Of a stretch of 64,000 nucleotides of DNA, positions 16,657-25,214 are shown piece by piece; the stretch's first letter is position 1; every line of letters starts with the position of its first letter. Source of the DNA: Chryseobacterium formosense (GTDB lineage: Bacteria > Bacteroidota > Bacteroidia > Flavobacteriales > Weeksellaceae). The stretch is taken from positions 124,001-188,000 of the forward strand of contig NZ_FPAP01000004.1 in NCBI RefSeq assembly GCF_900116415.1. Direction: 5' to 3'. Position numbers and translations under genes: made by a program. The notes under the pieces were generated by a model that was given only the letters and a program-made list of their open reading frames with translations, was not told where the DNA came from and did no database searches.

Positions 16657-16664
16657 CAAAGATA
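16657..16664 (-). promoter_or_regulatory. der: TAnnTTTG promoter box of der
   Basis: The minus strand reads TATCTTTG, about 60 bases before ATG 16595. It supports the shorter Der start. Confidence 0.55.
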
Positions 16665-16800
16665 AGCCTTTATTATTTAGCAAGGAAAAATGAGATTATA
16701 AATCTCTCTTTTACAATCAAATAGTTGATAAAATTTATTATATTTAATCTTTAGGCATTTGATTTGTTTTAAACATTGAATCTTTGTAAATCTCACATTT

Positions 16801-17259
16801 ATGAAAAAAATACTCATTATTATTCTGGTTGCTTTTGTGATCATTCAGTTTTTTCCGATTGATAAGACTAATGTACCCGTAAATCCCGGAATGGATTTTT
16901 TAAAAATAAAAAACACAACACCAGAGGTTGCAAAGCTTATCAATGGTTCATGCTATGATTGTCACTCAGACGAAACAAAATACCCGTGGTACTCAAATAT
17001 TGCTCCGGCTTCATGGTGGCTGAAAAATCACATCAATGAAGGAAGAAAACATCTGAATTTTTCGATATTTGCAACTTACGAACCACAGAGACAGATTCAT
17101 AAGATGGAAGAATGTGTAGAAATGCTTGAAAAACACGAAATGCCTTTAGAATCTTACTATTTAGGACATCAGGATGCAAAACTTACCGATGCACAAAGAA
17201 AGGATTTGATTAAGTATTTCAAAAAAGAGATTGAGGAAACAAAGTTTAAAATGAATTAA
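16801..17259 (+). CDS. Haem-binding domain protein (Haem_bd), exported
   Basis: A 152-residue protein with an N-terminal membrane anchor or signal (ILIIILVAFVIIQFF). A single c-type haem site CYDCH (Cys51, Cys54, His55) sits inside the family wording SCYDCHSDETKYPWYSNIAP, typical of the Bacteroidota Haem_bd family. It is probably a periplasmic electron carrier or haem sensor anchored to the inner membrane. A DCC-type thiol oxidoreductase gene follows after 13 bases and is likely co-transcribed. Confidence 0.85.
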   Translation: MKKILIIILVAFVIIQFFPIDKTNVPVNPGMDFLKIKNTTPEVAKLINGSCYDCHSDETKYPWYSNIAPASWWLKNHINEGRKHLNFSIFATYEPQRQIHKMEECVEMLEKHEMPLESYYLGHQDAKLTDAQRKDLIKYFKKEIEETKFKMN

Positions 17260-17272
17260 AAAACTAAAGATT

Positions 17273-17686
17273 ATGCAGGCGAACTGGGAACAAAAGCACA
17301 TTGTATTTTTTGACGGTGAATGCGGCGTCTGTAATTTCTGGGTGCAATGGATTCTTGAGAGAGACCGGAAAGACCAGTTTATGTTTGCCTCACTACAATC
17401 GGATTTTGGCCAGAAGTTTTTATCAGAAAGAGGCTTGGAAACAAGAGTTTTCAATACGATGTATTTATGGAAACCGAATCAGTATTATTTAATAAAATCA
17501 AAGGCAGTATTACAGATTGCCAGTTTACTTGGCGGCATTTACAAGCTTTCTGCTTTGGGGAAAATAATCCCGGGAATTCTGAGCGATAAAGTGTACGATA
17601 TTATTTCCAAAAACAGAATGAAACTTGCCAATCAGAAATGTTATTTGCCGACACCTCATCAGAGGAAAAAGTTTATAGAAGTCTGA
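17273..17686 (+). CDS. DCC-family thiol-disulfide oxidoreductase (DUF393)
   Basis: A 137-residue protein. The family motif FFDGECGVCN gives Asp14 and the redox pair Cys17-x-x-Cys20. WILERDRKDQFMFASLQS follows as in DUF393 proteins. The fold is thioredoxin-like and activity on disulfides is family-based. The upstream neighbour binds c-type haem, whose attachment needs reduced Cys pairs, so a link is possible but unproven. Start ATG 17273. Confidence 0.85.
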   Translation: MQANWEQKHIVFFDGECGVCNFWVQWILERDRKDQFMFASLQSDFGQKFLSERGLETRVFNTMYLWKPNQYYLIKSKAVLQIASLLGGIYKLSALGKIIPGILSDKVYDIISKNRMKLANQKCYLPTPHQRKKFIEV

Positions 17687-17788
17687 TCTTATTCGATATA
17701 AAAAGCTTTTTAATAATTAAATTTTAAAATTTTTTATTAATTTTTTATAAAGAATTAAGTTTTTCAAAACATATTTTTTATTAATCCA

Positions 17789-17796
17789 TATATTTG
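17789..17796 (+). promoter_or_regulatory. TAnnTTTG promoter box of the DUF4290-murA unit
   Basis: TATATTTG with 6 bases between its G and ATG 17803, implying a leaderless or nearly leaderless message. It also argues against TTG 17794 as the start. Confidence 0.55.
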
Positions 17797-17802
17797 CAGA
17801 CT

Positions 17803-18456
17803 ATGGAATACAACACCCAAAAAACTCAGCTCAATATGCCGGAATATGGTAGAATCATACAACAGTTGGTTGAACGTTGCAAAGAAGTTTCAGATAAAGA
17901 AGAAAGAAACGAGATGGCAATGGCTATTATTGATTTTATGGGGCAGCGAAACCCGCAATTACGCGACGAAGAAAATTATAAACATAAACTTTGGGATCAT
18001 CTATTTATTCTTGCCAATTATGACTTAGATGTAGATTCTCCCTACCCTTTTCCTACCCAAGAACAACTTCAGGAAAAACCCAAAAGAATGGAATACCCAA
18101 AACTTCAGGGTGACTTCAAATTCTACGGGAAAAGTATTCTTCAGCTCATCGAAAAAGCAATCGAACTTGAAGCAGGTGACGAAAAAGAAGCCCTGATCGA
18201 AGTGATTGCCAATAATATGAAGAAGTCTTATAATGTTTATAATAAAGAGCATGTAACAGATGATGTGATTTTCCGTCATTTGAAAGAACTTTCAGAAAAC
18301 AGATTAGATCTAACCAGTATCGAAAGCTTAGAGAAAAGCAAAATCTACTACGCTAACAATACCAACAGGAATAACAACAATAAGAACACAAATAACAAAA
18401 ACCAACCCGCAAAAAGAAGATTTAACAACAACAATCATAAGAATAACAGAAGGTAA
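17803..18456 (+). CDS. DUF4290 domain protein
   Basis: A 217-residue soluble protein. The folded part (about 1-175) carries LNMPEYGRIIQQLVERC and LWDHLFILANYDLDVDSP, as in DUF4290 proteins, which are restricted to Bacteroidota and have no known function. The tail (about 178-217) is an Asn/Lys/Arg-rich, presumably disordered basic stretch that could bind nucleic acid (inference). The stop codon overlaps the murA start in TAATG, so the two are translationally coupled, an arrangement worth noting for a function near cell-wall synthesis. Confidence 0.85.
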   Translation: MEYNTQKTQLNMPEYGRIIQQLVERCKEVSDKEERNEMAMAIIDFMGQRNPQLRDEENYKHKLWDHLFILANYDLDVDSPYPFPTQEQLQEKPKRMEYPKLQGDFKFYGKSILQLIEKAIELEAGDEKEALIEVIANNMKKSYNVYNKEHVTDDVIFRHLKELSENRLDLTSIESLEKSKIYYANNTNRNNNNKNTNNKNQPAKRRFNNNNHKNNRR

Positions 18457-19763
18457 TGAGTGGAACATTTCAAATAAGAGGAGGAAAAAGACTGCAAGGT
18501 GAAATCACTCCACAAGGGGCAAAAAATGAGGCGCTTCAGATTTTGTGTGCCGTTTTGCTTACGGATGAAGAAGTAAGAATTAAAAATATTCCCGACATCC
18601 ACGATGTCAACAGACTAATTGAAATCTTGGGTGATTTTGGGGTAAAAGTAACCAAAAATGGTCACGGAGATTTCACTTTTAAAGCAGACAATGTCAATTT
18701 CGATTATATTAAATCTAACGAGTTTAAAAAAGACGGTGCCAAACTAAGAGGTTCAATTATGTTGATGGGACCAATGTTGGCTCGTTATGGTGAAGCTTAT
18801 ATGCCGACTCCGGGAGGCGATAAAATCGGAAGAAGAAGATTAGATACCCATTTCCAAGGTTTGGTGGAACTCGGAGCAGAATTTAATTATGATGAAGAAG
18901 AATATTTCTATTCATTAAAAGCTAAAGAACTCAACGGAAAATTCATCCTTTTGGAAGAAGCTTCGGTAACCGGAACGGCAAATATCGTAATGGCAGCAGC
19001 TTTAGCTAAAGGAAAAACAAGAATTTACAACGCAGCTTGCGAACCTTATCTACAACAGCTTTGCAAAATGCTGAACAGAATGGGAGCAAATATTTCGGGA
19101 ATCGGTTCAAATTTATTGACAATTGAGGGAGTAGCTCATTTGAACGGAACAGAACACACGATGCTTCCGGATATGGTGGAAATCGGTTCGTGGATTGGTC
19201 TTGCTGCGATGACAAAATCTGAAATCACCATCAAAAATGTAAACTGGAATCAGCTGGGTGTAATCCCAAATACTTTCAGAAAACTGGGAATTCAGCTTGA
19301 GCAAAGTGGTGATGATATTTACATTCCTTCTCAGGAACATTATAAAATCCAGAAATTTATCGACGGATCTATTCTTACTGTTTCAGATGCGCCGTGGCCG
19401 GGATTTACACCGGATTTGCTTTCTATCATTTTAGTAGTCGCCACTCAGGCAAAAGGAAGTCTTCTCGTACATCAGAAAATGTTCGAATCGAGATTGTTCT
19501 TTGTTGATAAATTAATCGATATGGGTGCTCAGATTATTCTTTGTGATCCGCACAGAGCAACGGTTATCGGTTTAAATCAGGAATCACCGCTTCGCGGGAC
19601 AACCATGGTTTCTCCGGACATCAGAGCAGGAAATGCACTTTTGATTGCAGCACTTTCGGCAGAAGGAAAATCGATCATTCACAATATTGAACAGATTGAT
19701 CGTGGTTATGAAAATATCGACGGAAGATTGAAAGCGATCGGAGCAGATATTGAGAGAATTTAA
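18456..19763 (+). CDS. murA: UDP-N-acetylglucosamine 1-carboxyvinyltransferase
   Basis: A 435-residue cytosolic enzyme transferring enolpyruvate from PEP to UDP-GlcNAc, the first committed step of peptidoglycan synthesis. GAKNEALQIL carries the conserved Lys23. The flexible loop reads MPTPGGDKIGRR with Asp122 where E. coli has Cys115, the residue fosfomycin alkylates. A natural Asp at this site is known to give fosfomycin-insensitive yet active MurA in other bacteria. RGTTMVSPDIRAG and GYENIDGRLKAIGA complete the family pattern. Start ATG overlaps the DUF4290 stop. A strong terminator follows. Confidence 0.95.
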   Translation: MSGTFQIRGGKRLQGEITPQGAKNEALQILCAVLLTDEEVRIKNIPDIHDVNRLIEILGDFGVKVTKNGHGDFTFKADNVNFDYIKSNEFKKDGAKLRGSIMLMGPMLARYGEAYMPTPGGDKIGRRRLDTHFQGLVELGAEFNYDEEEYFYSLKAKELNGKFILLEEASVTGTANIVMAAALAKGKTRIYNAACEPYLQQLCKMLNRMGANISGIGSNLLTIEGVAHLNGTEHTMLPDMVEIGSWIGLAAMTKSEITIKNVNWNQLGVIPNTFRKLGIQLEQSGDDIYIPSQEHYKIQKFIDGSILTVSDAPWPGFTPDLLSIILVVATQAKGSLLVHQKMFESRLFFVDKLIDMGAQIILCDPHRATVIGLNQESPLRGTTMVSPDIRAGNALLIAALSAEGKSIIHNIEQIDRGYENIDGRLKAIGADIERI

Positions 19764-19766
19764 TTC

Positions 19767-19797
19767 GGTTGGAAGCTGGGAGCTTGAAGATGGATGT
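19767..19797. repeat. Copy of the GGAAGCTGGGAGCTTG repeat family
   Basis: GGTTGGAAGCTGGGAGCTTG, then GAAGATGGATG, between murA and its terminator. It is related to the copies at 12852 and 43412. Confidence 0.45.
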
Positions 19798-19842
19798 TTT
19801 TTGAAGTCTTTAATTCCAAATCTATTTCCTTCAAAATATATA

Positions 19843-19876
19843 AAAAGCGTTCAGAATTGATTTTCTGAACGCTTTT
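19843..19876 (+). terminator. Terminator of the DUF4290-murA unit
   Basis: AAAAGCGTTCAGAA (19843-19856) pairs perfectly with TTCTGAACGCTTTT (19863-19876) across a 6-base loop. T-rich DNA follows. Confidence 0.9.
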
Positions 19877-20009
19877 GTTTTATTTAAAATTAATTTTTGA
19901 CCATTAAGGATTTTAAATTTTAATAACAAAAATGAATTTGATTTTTTAAGATTTTAATAATTAACTGCAGTATTTTAATACAAAGATTAAAAATTAATTT
20001 AGAAGAAGG

Positions 20010-22010
20010 TTACCAACCACCTCCGCCTCCGCCGCCTCCACCGCCGCCGGAAGAACCACCTCCTGAAGAGCCGCTTGAGCTTGATCCGCCGGAATATGAT
20101 GAACTGCTTGAAGACCCTGACGAAGAGGAAGAAGATGATGAAAAACTGCTGACTGGCATTACTGAAGTTTCTTTTAATGAATTTGTAAAAGAATTTGCAA
20201 ACCCATATCCGAAATGATTCTGAACATTCGCAAACGATTCTTCACCCGCATCGACCGTTTCCTGTAATTTATCTCTGAATCTTTTGCCCCAGATTCCTTC
20301 AACTCCGAAAACAATGGCATACGGAAGAAACTTTTCATACACATCGGTCGTCATTTCCGGTGGATTATGAAACTTCAGCTGGTTTTCTTCGGCAACACTC
20401 AGATACATTTTGAATCCTTCAATTTCGGTCTCCATTTTTACTTTTTCTTCGGTGGGCTTTTTGATCAGATACCTGAAAATAAGAAGTGAAATACCACCAA
20501 ATATCAGAAATTTAAAACAATTGGATTCAAAAGAAGAAACATCATCATTCTCAACAAAAGCCATTACCAAAAGTGGAGCAAAAAGCGCCATCGAAAAGAA
20601 AAATATGACAGCGAAAATTAATTTCTTGCCATCTTCCCAAACAATGATTAGTAAGGCAACAAAAAGACTTGCAAAAATCAGCATTATTGATCCCATCAGC
20701 AGAATTTTGAAGTCCCATGTGATGAGGGAATTGATGAGTAATGCAACAAAAAATGTAGCCAGTATAATCTTCAATGCATTGGTTACGATCTTTTTATTGC
20801 TGATTTTTTCAAAATACTTCTTCGTTAATTTCGTAACCGATTTTTCAAAATCTTCAATGGCATTTTTAATGGTAGAATTAAAAGACCCGTTTACCGAAAT
20901 CTGATTATTATTACCAAATAGCTTTTGAATCAGCTGTTTTTGGTCATTTTGAAGTGAAGAATCGTGTGATTTCAGTTTTTTAATATTAAAAATCTTCGTC
21001 ACATAAGATTCTTTCGTTCCTTTTATTTCGTCAATGTCCACAAAGCCTTTTATGGAGAGATCGACCAGATTTGCTGTTACCAAGCTGGTTTCAAAGCTTC
21101 CTTTATCAATGTAACCCAATGATGCCGGTGAGAGATTTCCCGGAGCATTAAATTGCGGAATTAAAACCGGCTTTTCGGGATCTTTACCGTATTTCTTCCA
21201 GTTGGTGTAATAATAAAATAAAAGATAAAGACTCACAAAAACTAAGGCGAGACTTGGCCAGTTTCTGCTGATCCATTTTGAAAAACCTGAAGGCTCTTTT
21301 AAAACATTGGCTTTAAAACCTACCGCTACCGTTAAATTTTCGTGTTCCTGTAAATTTTTAGCATTAAAAACAATTTCAGTAGCAGATAAATTTTGAGCAG
21401 TACAGTTTCGTTCGGTACTTCCCTGAACTCCTGTATAACAGGAATTCTGAAGAATATCTGCTCCATTCGGTAAATGAACTTTTGCCTGAATATTTTCGAC
21501 GGGGAAAGACCAGTCGGTTCCGTTCACATTCCAGTAATATTCATCATAACCTTTGAATTTACCGATCTGATCCTGTGTTTTATAAACTATTTTGTAAGTA
21601 TAATATCCCGACTGAAGATAAGAATCTTCATCTCCCATGTAAATGGTGAAAATTCCGTTTTTGGTTTCTTTGTGATATGATTCCGCAACGCCATCTTTCT
21701 CGATCGAAACAATTTTGTAAACAACCTTTTCTTTTCTTCCGTTAATATTCCTAATTGTTGGCAATGCACGAAAAATCCCTCTTTTAATTTCATTTCCTGT
21801 CGCGTAAACTTTTATATTTTCTGTTACAGTGACATCGGCATTTTCGGCAATAAGAATATCCGTATTAAAAGAAACAATTCTTTCAAGCTGAACATTATCC
21901 TGAATATTTTCGGTATGCTCTTCGGCCTCGACAGGTAATGCAACCACTTCCTTTTGTGCAAAAACAAGAAAGCAGAACAAAAGAGCTATGATCTGTATAG
22001 AATTTTTCAT
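20010..22010 (-). CDS. DUF2207 membrane protein, paralogue B
   Basis: A 666-residue protein with a signal peptide (about 1-20). A beta-rich extracytoplasmic domain (about 40-235; FNTDILIAENADVTVTENI) is followed by a membrane helix near 250-268, a cytosolic part with two or three further helices (about 415-505), and a C-terminal Ser/Gly-rich tail ending in a run of Gly and a Trp. This is the DUF2207 layout with the Gly tail also seen in TPM/YgcG proteins. It is similar along its length to the next gene (IKRGIFRALPTIRNIN; WNVNGTDWSFPVE). Function unknown. It lies 11 bases after its paralogue in a lemA-led operon. Confidence 0.85.
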   Translation of the reverse strand: MKNSIQIIALLFCFLVFAQKEVVALPVEAEEHTENIQDNVQLERIVSFNTDILIAENADVTVTENIKVYATGNEIKRGIFRALPTIRNINGRKEKVVYKIVSIEKDGVAESYHKETKNGIFTIYMGDEDSYLQSGYYTYKIVYKTQDQIGKFKGYDEYYWNVNGTDWSFPVENIQAKVHLPNGADILQNSCYTGVQGSTERNCTAQNLSATEIVFNAKNLQEHENLTVAVGFKANVLKEPSGFSKWISRNWPSLALVFVSLYLLFYYYTNWKKYGKDPEKPVLIPQFNAPGNLSPASLGYIDKGSFETSLVTANLVDLSIKGFVDIDEIKGTKESYVTKIFNIKKLKSHDSSLQNDQKQLIQKLFGNNNQISVNGSFNSTIKNAIEDFEKSVTKLTKKYFEKISNKKIVTNALKIILATFFVALLINSLITWDFKILLMGSIMLIFASLFVALLIIVWEDGKKLIFAVIFFFSMALFAPLLVMAFVENDDVSSFESNCFKFLIFGGISLLIFRYLIKKPTEEKVKMETEIEGFKMYLSVAEENQLKFHNPPEMTTDVYEKFLPYAIVFGVEGIWGKRFRDKLQETVDAGEESFANVQNHFGYGFANSFTNSLKETSVMPVSSFSSSSSSSSGSSSSSSYSGGSSSSGSSGGGSSGGGGGGGGGGGW

Positions 22011-22021
22011 AATTCAAAATT

Positions 22022-23977
22022 TTACCAGCCGCCACCGCCACCGCCACCACCGCCGCCGCCGGAAAATCCACCACCACCAGATCCGGAGCCAGAACTGCTT
22101 CCGGAACTTGATGGTTGCGTAGCCGAAGACTGTATCGATTGTGTTAAACTAGAATTAAGAACACTTGCCATTGCAAAATGATTCATTGTAGAACCTACAT
22201 ACCAGTTGGACTGATAATCGGTTGCAGACATTTTTTTGAGCAAATCATCGAATTTTTTTCCCCAGATTTCATCAACTCCTAAAACCATTGCAAAAGGCAA
22301 AAGTTTCTCGAAAGATTGTGGCGTCATTTCCGGTGGATTGTGAAATTTCAACTGTTGATTTTCGGCTGCTCCCATATACATTTTAAAACCGGCAATCAAA
22401 GATTTTTTCCTCAGTTTTTCTTCCGAAGGTCTTCTGATGAGAAACTGATAAATAATCAGCGAGGTAAATCCTAAAATAATGAATATATAACAGATATTAA
22501 AATTATCATTAATGGTAAAATCATTGTGCGCAAACATCAATCCGCCCAAAGAAACCAAAAGCACTGCCGGAATAACCAGAAAAATTTTGAATAAAACCGG
22601 ATATAGTTTAAACAAAAATCCTGTGATCAGGAAAGCAATCAAAAGAATTACATATAAAACTCCACCAACAAAAACTTTTTCGCCTTCCGGAAATATTTTG
22701 AAACTGAAAAATAATCCTAAACCATACATAATAGTTATTAAAATTAATGGCAAAAAGATCTTGCGGGTATTATTGCCTTCATTCAATAATTTATCATGCT
22801 GGAATTTAAGTGCATACTCAAAACTACGAACTGCCTGCTCGATTTTCGGATCATATTTCCCATCAAATTCTACGTGATCCAAACCGCCTGTAAATAGGCT
22901 GTTCATTAAACTAACTTCTTCTTTCGGAAGGTTCTGATCCTGATTTTTAAGCTTTTTAACGGTAAATTTTTTCGATTTAAACAAACCAAAAACTCCCGAG
23001 TCTTCACTTTCGATAATCTGAACATATCCTTTGACCGCTAAACTAACCAAAGCCGCTGTAAGATATTTATTTTTGAAGGTTTCGTTGTTGATAAATCCCA
23101 AAGAAGCCGGTGAAAGATCATCCGGAGAATTGAATTGCGGATAAACAGTCGGCATTTCGGGATCGACACCATATTTCCTCCATGTTGTATAATAATATAT
23201 CAACAATGCTAGAAAAATGACAATTCCTACGATCAGAATCCCGAATTTTTCGATAAAAGTTGGCGGAGGTGGCGGAATCATGATTCCTTTTTTAAAACCA
23301 ACTGCAATGGTTAAGCCTTCACCCGAACTCAAATCTTTAGCACCCCACTCAATAGAATGATCAGAAATAATTTTAGCCAAACAATCCTGAGAGTTACTGC
23401 CATAAGCTCCTTTGTAACAAGAATTCTGGATAATTGAAGCACCTTGCGGAAGATTCACTGTTGCCGAAATGCTGTCTACGGGAAAATTCCATTCATTTCC
23501 ATTAACGTTCCAGTATAGTTCGTCATACTTTTCGAAAAAACCGATCTGCTTTTCTGTGGTGTATTTTATTTCATAATCATAATCTCCGGGACTTAAAATA
23601 ATATCTTTATTCCCAATATATATTTTAAGAAAACCATCTTCAATCTCCTCATGATAATCTTCTTCCACTCCATTTTTCTTTACGGAAACAACATTATATT
23701 TTACCTTTTGAGTGCGGTCATTAAGATTTCTCACCAAAGGAAGTGTCCGGAAAATTCCTCGTTTAATTTCCTGCCCGAGACTGTGAACTTTTATGTTTTC
23801 GGTAATGCTTAATCCTGAATTTTTATCTACGTCAATGTTCGAATGAAAGTTTATAATTCTTTCGGTTCCCAGAGAATATTCTACATCTGCAGGCGGAGTA
23901 ATCTCAAGATCTTCGGCATGTTGGGAAAACCCCAGAGAAAAAAAAAGGAGAAAAAGAAATGCTATAAGCTTTTTCAT
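22022..23977 (-). CDS. DUF2207 membrane protein, paralogue A
   Basis: A 651-residue protein, closely parallel to the next downstream gene: signal peptide (MKKLIAFLFLLFFSLGFSQ), N-terminal beta-rich domain with IKRGIFRTLPLVRNLN, a membrane helix near 240-262, and cytosolic segments with KFHNPPEMTPQSFEKLLPFA. The tail has Ser/Gly repeats and ends in poly-Gly plus Trp. Only 2 bases separate it from lemA. LemA plus DUF2207/TPM neighbours are a recurrent bacterial pair linked to envelope processes in published work, but no enzymatic activity is known. The tandem copy points to duplication. Confidence 0.85.
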   Translation of the reverse strand: MKKLIAFLFLLFFSLGFSQHAEDLEITPPADVEYSLGTERIINFHSNIDVDKNSGLSITENIKVHSLGQEIKRGIFRTLPLVRNLNDRTQKVKYNVVSVKKNGVEEDYHEEIEDGFLKIYIGNKDIILSPGDYDYEIKYTTEKQIGFFEKYDELYWNVNGNEWNFPVDSISATVNLPQGASIIQNSCYKGAYGSNSQDCLAKIISDHSIEWGAKDLSSGEGLTIAVGFKKGIMIPPPPPTFIEKFGILIVGIVIFLALLIYYYTTWRKYGVDPEMPTVYPQFNSPDDLSPASLGFINNETFKNKYLTAALVSLAVKGYVQIIESEDSGVFGLFKSKKFTVKKLKNQDQNLPKEEVSLMNSLFTGGLDHVEFDGKYDPKIEQAVRSFEYALKFQHDKLLNEGNNTRKIFLPLILITIMYGLGLFFSFKIFPEGEKVFVGGVLYVILLIAFLITGFLFKLYPVLFKIFLVIPAVLLVSLGGLMFAHNDFTINDNFNICYIFIILGFTSLIIYQFLIRRPSEEKLRKKSLIAGFKMYMGAAENQQLKFHNPPEMTPQSFEKLLPFAMVLGVDEIWGKKFDDLLKKMSATDYQSNWYVGSTMNHFAMASVLNSSLTQSIQSSATQPSSSGSSSGSGSGGGGFSGGGGGGGGGGGW

Positions 23978-23979
23978 CT

Positions 23980-24531
23980 CTAAAATTTTACATTAGGAAC
24001 TTCTCTTTCGGCAATATTATCAAGTTCGAAGAATTTAGATTTTTCAAATTTGTACATATTGGCGATGATATTGCTTGGGAAAGACTCTACCAAAGTATTG
24101 TTTTCTCTCACTGTTCCGTTGTAATATCTTCTTGATTTTTCGATGTCGTTTTCGATTGAGCTCAGCTCTGCCTGTAATTGCTGGAAATTTGAATTCGCCT
24201 TAAGATCGGGATATTGTTCTGCAACTGCAAATAGATTTATCATTGCCTGATTCAGGTTTTTCTCTGCTGCTTCTTTTGCCTCTACAGAATCTGCACCCAC
24301 CGCAAGGTTTCTTGCTCTTGTCACGTTTTCTAAGGTTTCACGTTCGTGAGTGGCATAGCCTTTTACGGTTTCAACCAAATTCGGAATGAGATCATGACGT
24401 TTTTTAAGCATTACATCAATACTGCTCCATGCTTCCTGAACAAGATTTCTTAGTTTCACAAGGCGATTGTAAATAGAAACTCCGTAAAGCAACACAATAG
24501 CCAAAACACCACCAATAATAAGTGCGATCAT
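23980..24531 (-). CDS. lemA: LemA family protein
   Basis: A 183-residue protein with an N-terminal membrane helix (IALIIGGVLAIVLLYGVSIYN) followed by the LemA helical bundle. Family wording is clear: WSSIDVMLKKRHDLIPNLVE, ENVTRARNLA, AVAEQYPDLKAN, FQQLQAELSSIENDI. Length matches the family. It probably sits in the inner membrane with the bundle outside. It leads an operon with two DUF2207 paralogues, 2 and 11 bases apart. Confidence 0.93.
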   Translation of the reverse strand: MIALIIGGVLAIVLLYGVSIYNRLVKLRNLVQEAWSSIDVMLKKRHDLIPNLVETVKGYATHERETLENVTRARNLAVGADSVEAKEAAEKNLNQAMINLFAVAEQYPDLKANSNFQQLQAELSSIENDIEKSRRYYNGTVRENNTLVESFPSNIIANMYKFEKSKFFELDNIAEREVPNVKF

Positions 24532-24584
24532 AATTTTGTAATTTAATTTAGATTAAAAATAATCTTTTTCTCGGATAATTGAAT

Positions 24585-24612
24585 AAAAAAAGCGCTCAAT
24601 AAATTGAACGCT
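24585..24612 (-). terminator. Terminator of the NIL-domain gene
   Basis: AGCGCTCAAT (24591-24600) pairs with ATTGAACGCT (24603-24612) with one mismatch. A T-run follows on the minus strand. It separates the NIL gene from lemA. Confidence 0.8.
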
Positions 24613-24637
24613 CCTCAAACTATATATGGACTTACAG

Positions 24638-24943
24638 TTATGAATACTTTCTGCAGGTATATTCAACAGTGGTATTCAAGAGTTTATTTTTATTCAGGAA
24701 AAACTCAAGTTGCTGAGATTCTTCCGGTGTTGCATTGATGTATAGCTGAAATGATCCAAAATTGCTTCCGTTCATGTATTCCACATTTGCACTGAGAACT
24801 TTGTAGCATATTCCCATCTGCTGGTAAATAGCATTTAAAAGATGATCGAATTTCATTTTTCCGTTGAGTTCAACTTCTAAAATCAGTTCTTTTTTACTCA
24901 GGTTTACGTTTTTAGGCAATGTCAGCAAATTGGATGTTATCAT
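24638..24943 (-). CDS. Stand-alone NIL-domain protein
   Basis: A 101-residue cytosolic protein matching the NIL domain, a ferredoxin-like fold otherwise found at the C terminus of the methionine transporter ATPase MetN, where it binds methionine. Residues about 18-97 carry GKMKFDHLLNAIYQQMGI, SANVEYMNGSNFGSFQLYI and a final strand LLNTTVEYTCRKYS. A role in sensing or carrying a sulfur amino acid is inference from the family. The gene has its own near-perfect promoter with an overlapping palindrome, so it seems tightly regulated, and its own terminator. Confidence 0.65.
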   Translation of the reverse strand: MITSNLLTLPKNVNLSKKELILEVELNGKMKFDHLLNAIYQQMGICYKVLSANVEYMNGSNFGSFQLYINATPEESQQLEFFLNKNKLLNTTVEYTCRKYS

Positions 24944-25014
24944 AACTAAAAGATTTTGGTTTGTACTGTACTTTCTGAATTACATTTTGAAATATTTAAT
25001 CATTAATTCCTGAC

Positions 25015-25045
25015 AAAAGTATAAAAAAATATTAGTCCACCAAAT
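25015..25045 (-). promoter_or_regulatory. Near-consensus Bacteroidota promoter of the NIL-domain gene
   Basis: On the minus strand TTTG (25045-25042), a 19-base spacer, then TACTTTTG (25022-25015). This matches the -33/-7 consensus TTTG-N19-TAnnTTTG. The leader before ATG 24943 is about 65 bases. Confidence 0.7.
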
Positions 25046-25056
25046 TAGTAGACTAT
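25034..25056. promoter_or_regulatory. Palindromic operator over the -33 box of the NIL-domain gene
   Basis: A 23-bp imperfect palindrome with outer arms TAGTC (25034-25038) and GACTA (25052-25056). Nine of eleven positions pair around the central base 25045. It covers the -33 element, so a bound dimer would block transcription. The regulator is not in this window. A sulfur-responsive repressor is a guess from the NIL domain. Confidence 0.6.
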
Positions 25057-25125
25057 TATTTTTGAATTTTAACATAAAAAAAGACCATTCCAATCTTTAA
25101 ATGATCAAATGATAGTAAAAAAATG

Positions 25126-25184
25126 CCACGATGCACGAATTTTATTCCTTAATTTTTAAGATAAATAAATTCGTGCATCGTGGC
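25126..25184. repeat. Long hairpin with GCCACGATGCACGAAT arms
   Basis: GCCACGATGCACGAAT starting at 25126 pairs with ATTCGTGCATCGTGGC ending at 25184. The AT-rich loop also pairs partly (AAATTTATT type). It lies between the 3' end of the C92 gene and the NIL promoter, with no T-run, so it looks like a mobile palindromic repeat rather than a terminator. Confidence 0.7.
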
Positions 25185-25214
25185 TTATATAAAATAAGCT
25201 TGCAAAAGCAACCG

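Noticed and set aside
20410-20904. Plus-strand ORF of 164 codons within the DUF2207 gene
   Set aside because: It is antisense to a well-supported DUF2207 gene and has composition typical of a shadow frame, with no recognisable domain.
21954-22181. Proline-rich plus-strand ORF
   Set aside because: It is the antisense reading of the poly-Gly tail of a DUF2207 protein (GGN codons reading as CCN), so not a gene.
22512-22877. Plus-strand ORF of 121 codons
   Set aside because: Antisense to the membrane-helix region of the other DUF2207 gene; no promoter or family signal.
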